Shown here: piece after piece, positions 58,931-64,000 of the stretch
Numbering within the stretch: the stretch's first letter is position 1
Layout: the number at the start of each line of letters is the position of its first letter
From: Takifugu bimaculatus
Taxonomy: Eukaryota > Chordata > Actinopteri > Tetraodontiformes > Tetraodontidae
Assembly: GCA_004026145.2 (NCBI GenBank)
Contig: CP034991.1
Coordinates: forward strand, 1,631,634-1,695,633
Length of the DNA stretch: 64,000 nt
Direction of reading: 5' to 3'
Made by a program: the position numbers and the translations under genes
The notes under the pieces: generated by a model
What the model saw: the letters and a program-made list of their open reading frames with translations, nothing else
Told to the model about the DNA's origin: nothing
The model's database searches: none

Positions 58931-61900
58931 GCAGCTGTTTTGTGATTGGCTGTGCGGGATGGTAGAGGGTGACGTCTCCATTATCTGGGATGTTTCCCCT
59001 CCGGTCGCTCTGGGAGAGGTTCAGAAGTTGCAGCGGAAGTTCAGAACGCTCCTGAAGATATTCCTGAGACCTGAGAGCGGTGAGTTGCAGCTATTTAGGA
59101 GGTCTGGTGCTAGAATTAGCCTTCAGAGTCTCATGCATCCTTAGAAATGTGTGTGGTGATACTCAGGTTGTTGTCTGGTTCCTGCTCAGCATTCAGCTGA
59201 GTGGAATGCACCTCTGCACACGCAGGGAGACTCTTGAGAAAAAGAGGAGGATTGTTATCGAACACTAAGTTTCTCCTCCGCTCAGCCTGTCTGGGCTTCA
59301 TCTTTCCTCGGGTGACCTCGGCAGTAGCTTTTTTTCCCAGTTGTAACCTGTGAAAATGCACCGTAAAACATGAAAACGGCACCGCAGGGATGTGTTAACG
59401 AGGCCCCTCTTTTCTTTCATGTGGGACTTTATTTTAACGACTTCTGGACAGGCGTTCCTCGGTAAACGGCGGGAGTAAATGACTTCCTGTGTCAGTGGGA
59501 CTTTTGTTTACAGCGGCGCTCTTATCTGCTGTGGTTGGAGCTACTGTGCAGATGGAGGCTTGAGGTCAGCGGAGAACTTTTAAGTACGACAGGAAGCCAC
59601 ATTTGCCACCCTGCACGTTAATTAGAGAGAAAACGTGTGTGATCTGGATTCACCGACACATGCTATCGGGGCATAATTCCTTTTAGCCTTAATTCGGGTT
59701 TGGTTCGAATGTTTTGGTGTTGATGTTTGAGGTTATCGAGGAGTAGTTGCGTGAGTATGGATTCACGGCGAGTGTTGGACCCTCTGGGTTCAGCTTACAC
59801 TACTTTGCTGTTGTGTGTGAGCTTAAGCTGTGGTCCTCATCACTGCTGTACCCAGGTCAGTTTAACAATAGCGCCACTCACTCTCAGGTTTCAGTTGCCA
59901 CAAAGTGACGGACAGATTGCCATAACAACGCAGACTACAGTTTCCAGGATCCATCCCATTTTCCCCCTCTTTCTGTTCTTCCTCTCGAACATCCACAACA
60001 GCGTTTATCTCATTAAGACCAACAGAAGCTTTAATAAACGGGGTTCTGACATGAACAATGACTAAAGCTAAAATGCTATGTGTGCTTTCACTCATCAAAT
60101 ATTTAACTTGTGTTCTTTGTAAGTTCTTTTTGGAGGTAATTAGTTACTAAAATGTCCTTGTTGTGTGGCTCTTTATATTGTAGCTGTATGCTGGTGTGAG
60201 CATTAAAACTGAAATAAAAACGATATTAAGGAAAAATAGAGCAGATAATTGATCATTATCACAGTATCAACATACCACCAAATCAACACTTGAGAGGATT
60301 TAACACTATATTTGTATTTCCATTATGGGATGGCCCCTTCATGGTGTGATGATGTATGGCCATGACCAGCTGTCATTGATGTTTTTCATAAAACAGGTTT
60401 AACAAGCTGCTCACCTGTTCTTGTTTATTCAAATTAAAATAGATGATCATGGCAAACCTGCATCGGAGGCCAAGTGACGAAACTCGACAACGACCCACCG
60501 AGATCCAGAAACTTTTGCCTGTTTTTGAACCGCGTGATTTAACTCGGTAGCTTTAGTGTGTGTGCATATTCGCTGACATCTGCCACCCGTCCTCTCACCT
60601 GGCTGATTTTTCCAGGCCTCCAGTGTGGCTGAATGAACGCGCGACTCGCCGCTTAAGTCAATATTTGGTTGCAGGCGTCACCCTCTGGTTAGGATCTGCT
60701 TGTTGATGAGATGGGTAGCGACGTTAGCATTCATGCTAAAGAGTCGTCGGACTGAAGACCTGCATCTGGTGCTGGCGGGGGTGATAACGGTAAAATAGGG
60801 AAAGCTATGTGAGCATATTCAGTGACCTGAACGACAGCCATGCGCATTTTGTTGAAAGAATCCTCAATAGTGGAGTGTTATGATGAAGAAATTCCCAGAA
60901 TACCTTGGAAGTTAATCCCTTTGTTTACCAGGAGGATCCCCTCTCCACCACAACAGAGCACGGCCGTAATACCACAGTGTTTCCAGTGGAATGTTGCTGC
61001 CATTGTTGACCACGATGACTCCCACTGGGAAGACACCCCCCCTCCTCATCCCTCCATCCCTCCGCTGCCAACACAATACAATGTGTTGCATTCAATGTAT
61101 GAAGGCATGCTACTGTTTTGGTAGCCTCTGACCCAGTAACTGCGGGCCAAGGCCAAGATAATGAAAGGGATGACACGGAAGTTATTAGTTAGTCCCACAG
61201 TTAATACAACTTCCTGCACTCAAACCTGGCTGCAAATCCCCTCCTTTTACTTTAAAGATGGAACTACCTAAAAATGCAAGATGGTGTGGAGTTTCAGCCC
61301 ATTTAAACTTTCCGCGCCCTTGTTCTAAGGGGACATCGGTGGCCCTGTAGCACTGCCAAAGTCTCTGTGTTTGGAGATCAACTCTTGGTTTTAGCCCAAG
61401 TGCAATTAATTCCTGGTTTAGGGTGAATATCATCATTACTTTGATTGCTAATGGCACAGCTTTGAGAAGAGTCACTTCCTTATTTAAAGAGTTAAATGGA
61501 TTCTTGGGGTCAGAGCGTGGTGGCTGGATTTGGCCTGTCACCAGCTCCATGCTTTTGTTCCGGTCTTTATCCTGGTGTTTCCTTCTTGCTGTCCCATTGG
61601 GAATAAATTAGACTTTCAAATTTGGTAATTTAAGTGGCGTGTGGGCAGCGTTGAGGACTGCCAATGAGGAAGCCCCAGGCTGTCTGTAGGAGAAAAATAA
61701 GACCGTTCCTGATGTTAACCATCAATCCTCCACCCCCTAAAAAATCCTTGCCATCATTCCTTCCTCGCACGGTCTATTTTTTTATCACCTGTTCTCCCAG
61801 TGGAACAAATCATTTAGCTGCCACTGTAATGGGATTAGCCGCCGCTCTCCACCTCCCTCCCCACCTTCTTCTCTTCCTTCCGCTCCTATTCATTCCTTTG

Positions 61901-62223
61901 TTTTTCAAGTTCATCCTCGAGTTTGGGGAAGCTCTTTTGGAAAACACAAGCAGGCCGTGTCACTGAAAAGCTTTTAACAGGGAATCCGTGAGCTAATGAA
62001 CTGCACAAACAACTCCAGAGCTTCGGTCACCTCATTTGGCTACTTAACGTTCAAAAGTGTTGCTAATATTTCCCTCTGGGGCTGTTTTCTGTCAGCTTGA
62101 AACCCCAGAGAAACTCTAAATAACCTCTTAAGCTCTGCAGTGTATTTGTGTTATCAGCACCAGGCTCCCTGTAGCCGAGCAGGGACAATAGGAAGTCTGC
62201 CAGATTAGCATGCTTGATGTCCC

Positions 62224-62301
62224 CAGTGACAAACGTCACTGACGCTTGTTAATCAGGCCTAACTCTCTGATGTCACCAGTAAGCAGTACGACCCTGACGT
62301 C
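62224..62301. promoter_or_regulatory. Cluster of CRE-like motifs with a 7-bp hairpin
   Basis: CAGTGAC (62224-62230) and GTCACTG (62235-62241) form a perfect inverted repeat around AAAC. CGTCA (62234-62238), TGACG (62240-62244), TGATGTCA (62268-62275) and TGACGTC (62295-62301) follow within 80 bases. This resembles a CREB/ATF-type regulatory element in otherwise gene-free DNA. Confidence 0.3.
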
Positions 62302-64000
62302 GGCAGCGATAAATAATGAGGCCAGACGAAAGCACGCCGGGGATAACAAAAGCCGTCCGGCGTCGTGACCAGCTGGGGCTCCACAGATGGACCTGAATAT
62401 CATTAACATTGCATTTAAAGTCAATGCTTTCCTCTTGCTTTCATTTAATTGAAAGAATTTCTAACTGTGTGTTTGTTTGTCGGGGTCACCTGAGGCCTTC
62501 TCTTTGTGTCCGAGTCATTAAACGCCACCTGCAAAAACCTGTCTAATGGTTAAGTGGCAAAATATAAAACATTTAAGATGTTAAAGGACATTTTTAACGT
62601 GCATCCGGTGGTTGTTGTGCCCGCTCGGTTGACCTGTTGCCTCTACAGTTGAAACGGTCTGCTGAAGGGCCCCTGATTGCTTCATTGGTACATGAATTTT
62701 GGCTCACAAATCTTATTTTCCCACCTGTTTTTGATCCAGTAATCGGACCTGAAAGGTCAAAAACTGGATTCCTCTCAATAAGGCTTATTGGTAGGGCTCG
62801 GAGCTGTGCGTGGCTATTGGTCGGAGAGCCTCGTTCCCCTCCTTCACGCTGTCATCACTTTAATTAGCTTGTTGTCCATTGTCTTCCCGCTGTCAGAGGA
62901 GAAGGGCAGCAGAGGACGCAGCATTGGATCTCATTGGTCCGTCTCTAAAAGGTCAGCAGAATGGGCTCGCTTGGCACAAAAGCAAACACGAAGCACTTAA
63001 GAATTTCTCCCACAATACCTCTTTGAGAAAGCTGACAACGGATGTGAAAGCTCTGGGAGTGACGGTCCCTCTCGCTGGAACTCCCCCCCCCCCCCCGAAA
63101 CTTGGTTTCAAGCCAAGTTGTTGTAATTGGGATCAACGTTATTACAAGAAAAAGTGACAAATTTTCTGCTTTTCTTGTTGGGTCAGATGAACATGGTACC
63201 CGAGCAAGAGAAAACTGGATCAGTGCGCTGTACTTGATCCTGTTATTAAAGAACAACAGGAGGGGGTGTGTGTCTGCCTCCAGTCAGCGATTTAGTTTAA
63301 TATGCTTCACAACTGAGTGGTGCACCATTTTATTCTGTAATCATCTTTGGCTGTGCAGCTTCAGGCTGCATTTTAAAAATAAAATCCAGGGTCCCACACA
63401 GATAAGTTGTAGTTTCTGTCCTGTCCTCCACCTTTGTGTCTCCACTCCAGAGCTAAACAAATACGTGGCTCCAGTCTGTCCTTGTTCAAGTGCAGCCAGT
63501 CGGAGGAGGGAGGCGGTGGGGGAGGAGAGAGTGGAAACGGAGTGAGGAGAGAGTTGTCAAAGTCCTACAAATTAGCCTGAAATAGTGTTTGAGCTAGATA
63601 TTTCCTGAGTTTGATGAAATGCAAGTTCATTTTTCCCCCCAGTTGTTGGCTATCTTTGACCTCTTGGGGGCGCTGTTGTTAACGGATTCTTTTTTAATGT
63701 AAATACTCAGAGGGAAAATGTCAGATGTCAGGTGCAGGTAAACACAAGCATCTCCGCCTTTATTAGTGTCTCCCACCATGTATACAAAATAACCCACATG
63801 ACAGGCTACCATGAACATGCACACAACAAACACTGCTGGTCCCACCCAGAAATAGTTCCCCTCAAACAGGCAACATGTAGAAGGAGGTAGGTAACAATCG
63901 GGCAGGGTCACTTCTTGGTTCTCGCACTAAAACCTTACAAGGCAAAAATTAAACTGTACAGCGGTCAAACGCATTGTTGCAAAATGCAGTTCCTCCCCTG

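Noticed and set aside
61185..61550. 121-codon minus-strand open frame in the gene-free region
   Set aside because: I recognise no domain, splice context or homolog, and it is within chance length for this base composition.

Overview
This window is vertebrate, and specifically teleost, nuclear DNA. Genes are split into many short exons with GT/AG introns, 3' UTRs are AT-rich with AATAAA signals, CA/GT microsatellites are frequent, and conserved proteins match vertebrate families closely. Introns are short for a vertebrate: dapk1 fits in about 30 kb, which suggests a compact percomorph-type genome. The species cannot be named from sequence alone. There is no prokaryotic, viral or CRISPR content.

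Layout: (1) 1-4508 (+), the last 17 coding exons of a P4-ATPase of the ATP8B class, followed by an AT-rich 3' UTR to about 6.7 kb. (2) About 7.6-8.8 kb, a GC/CpG-rich promoter and leader. (3) 8742-38252 (+), a complete 25-coding-exon dapk1 (death-associated protein kinase 1), with kinase, calmodulin-binding, ankyrin, ROC-COR and death domains, and a 3' UTR to about 40.6 kb. (4) 42.9-45.9 kb (+), a complete ctsl (cathepsin L) with a compact TATA/CCAAT/GC-box promoter. (5) 46411-51087 (-), fbp2 (muscle-type fructose-1,6-bisphosphatase), and 52004-54081 (-), fbp1 (liver-type), a tandem pair with identical exon structure. (6) About 55.1-55.4 kb, a CpG island with a splice donor facing right, possibly the first exon of a further + strand gene. 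(7) 55.4-64 kb, no gene I can recognise, a 126-bp GT microsatellite and a cluster of CRE-like motifs.

The order dapk1(+), ctsl(+), fbp2(-), fbp1(-) is the order and orientation of human 9q21-q22, with the megabases that separate ctsl from fbp2 in human absent here. The genes do not form one pathway. They cover lipid flipping, Ca2+/calmodulin-regulated death signalling, lysosomal proteolysis and gluconeogenesis, and their grouping reflects old vertebrate synteny.

Oddities: conserved reading frames break at three places (one in the P4-ATPase, two in dapk1) by 1-2 bases, with intact conserved sequence on both sides. Sequence or assembly indels are the simplest explanation. The fbp2 paralog carries several substitutions in regulatory sites (AMP pocket, Ca2+-sensing residue 69, residue 57, basic nuclear-localisation stretch). 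I see no convincing undescribed system in the window.
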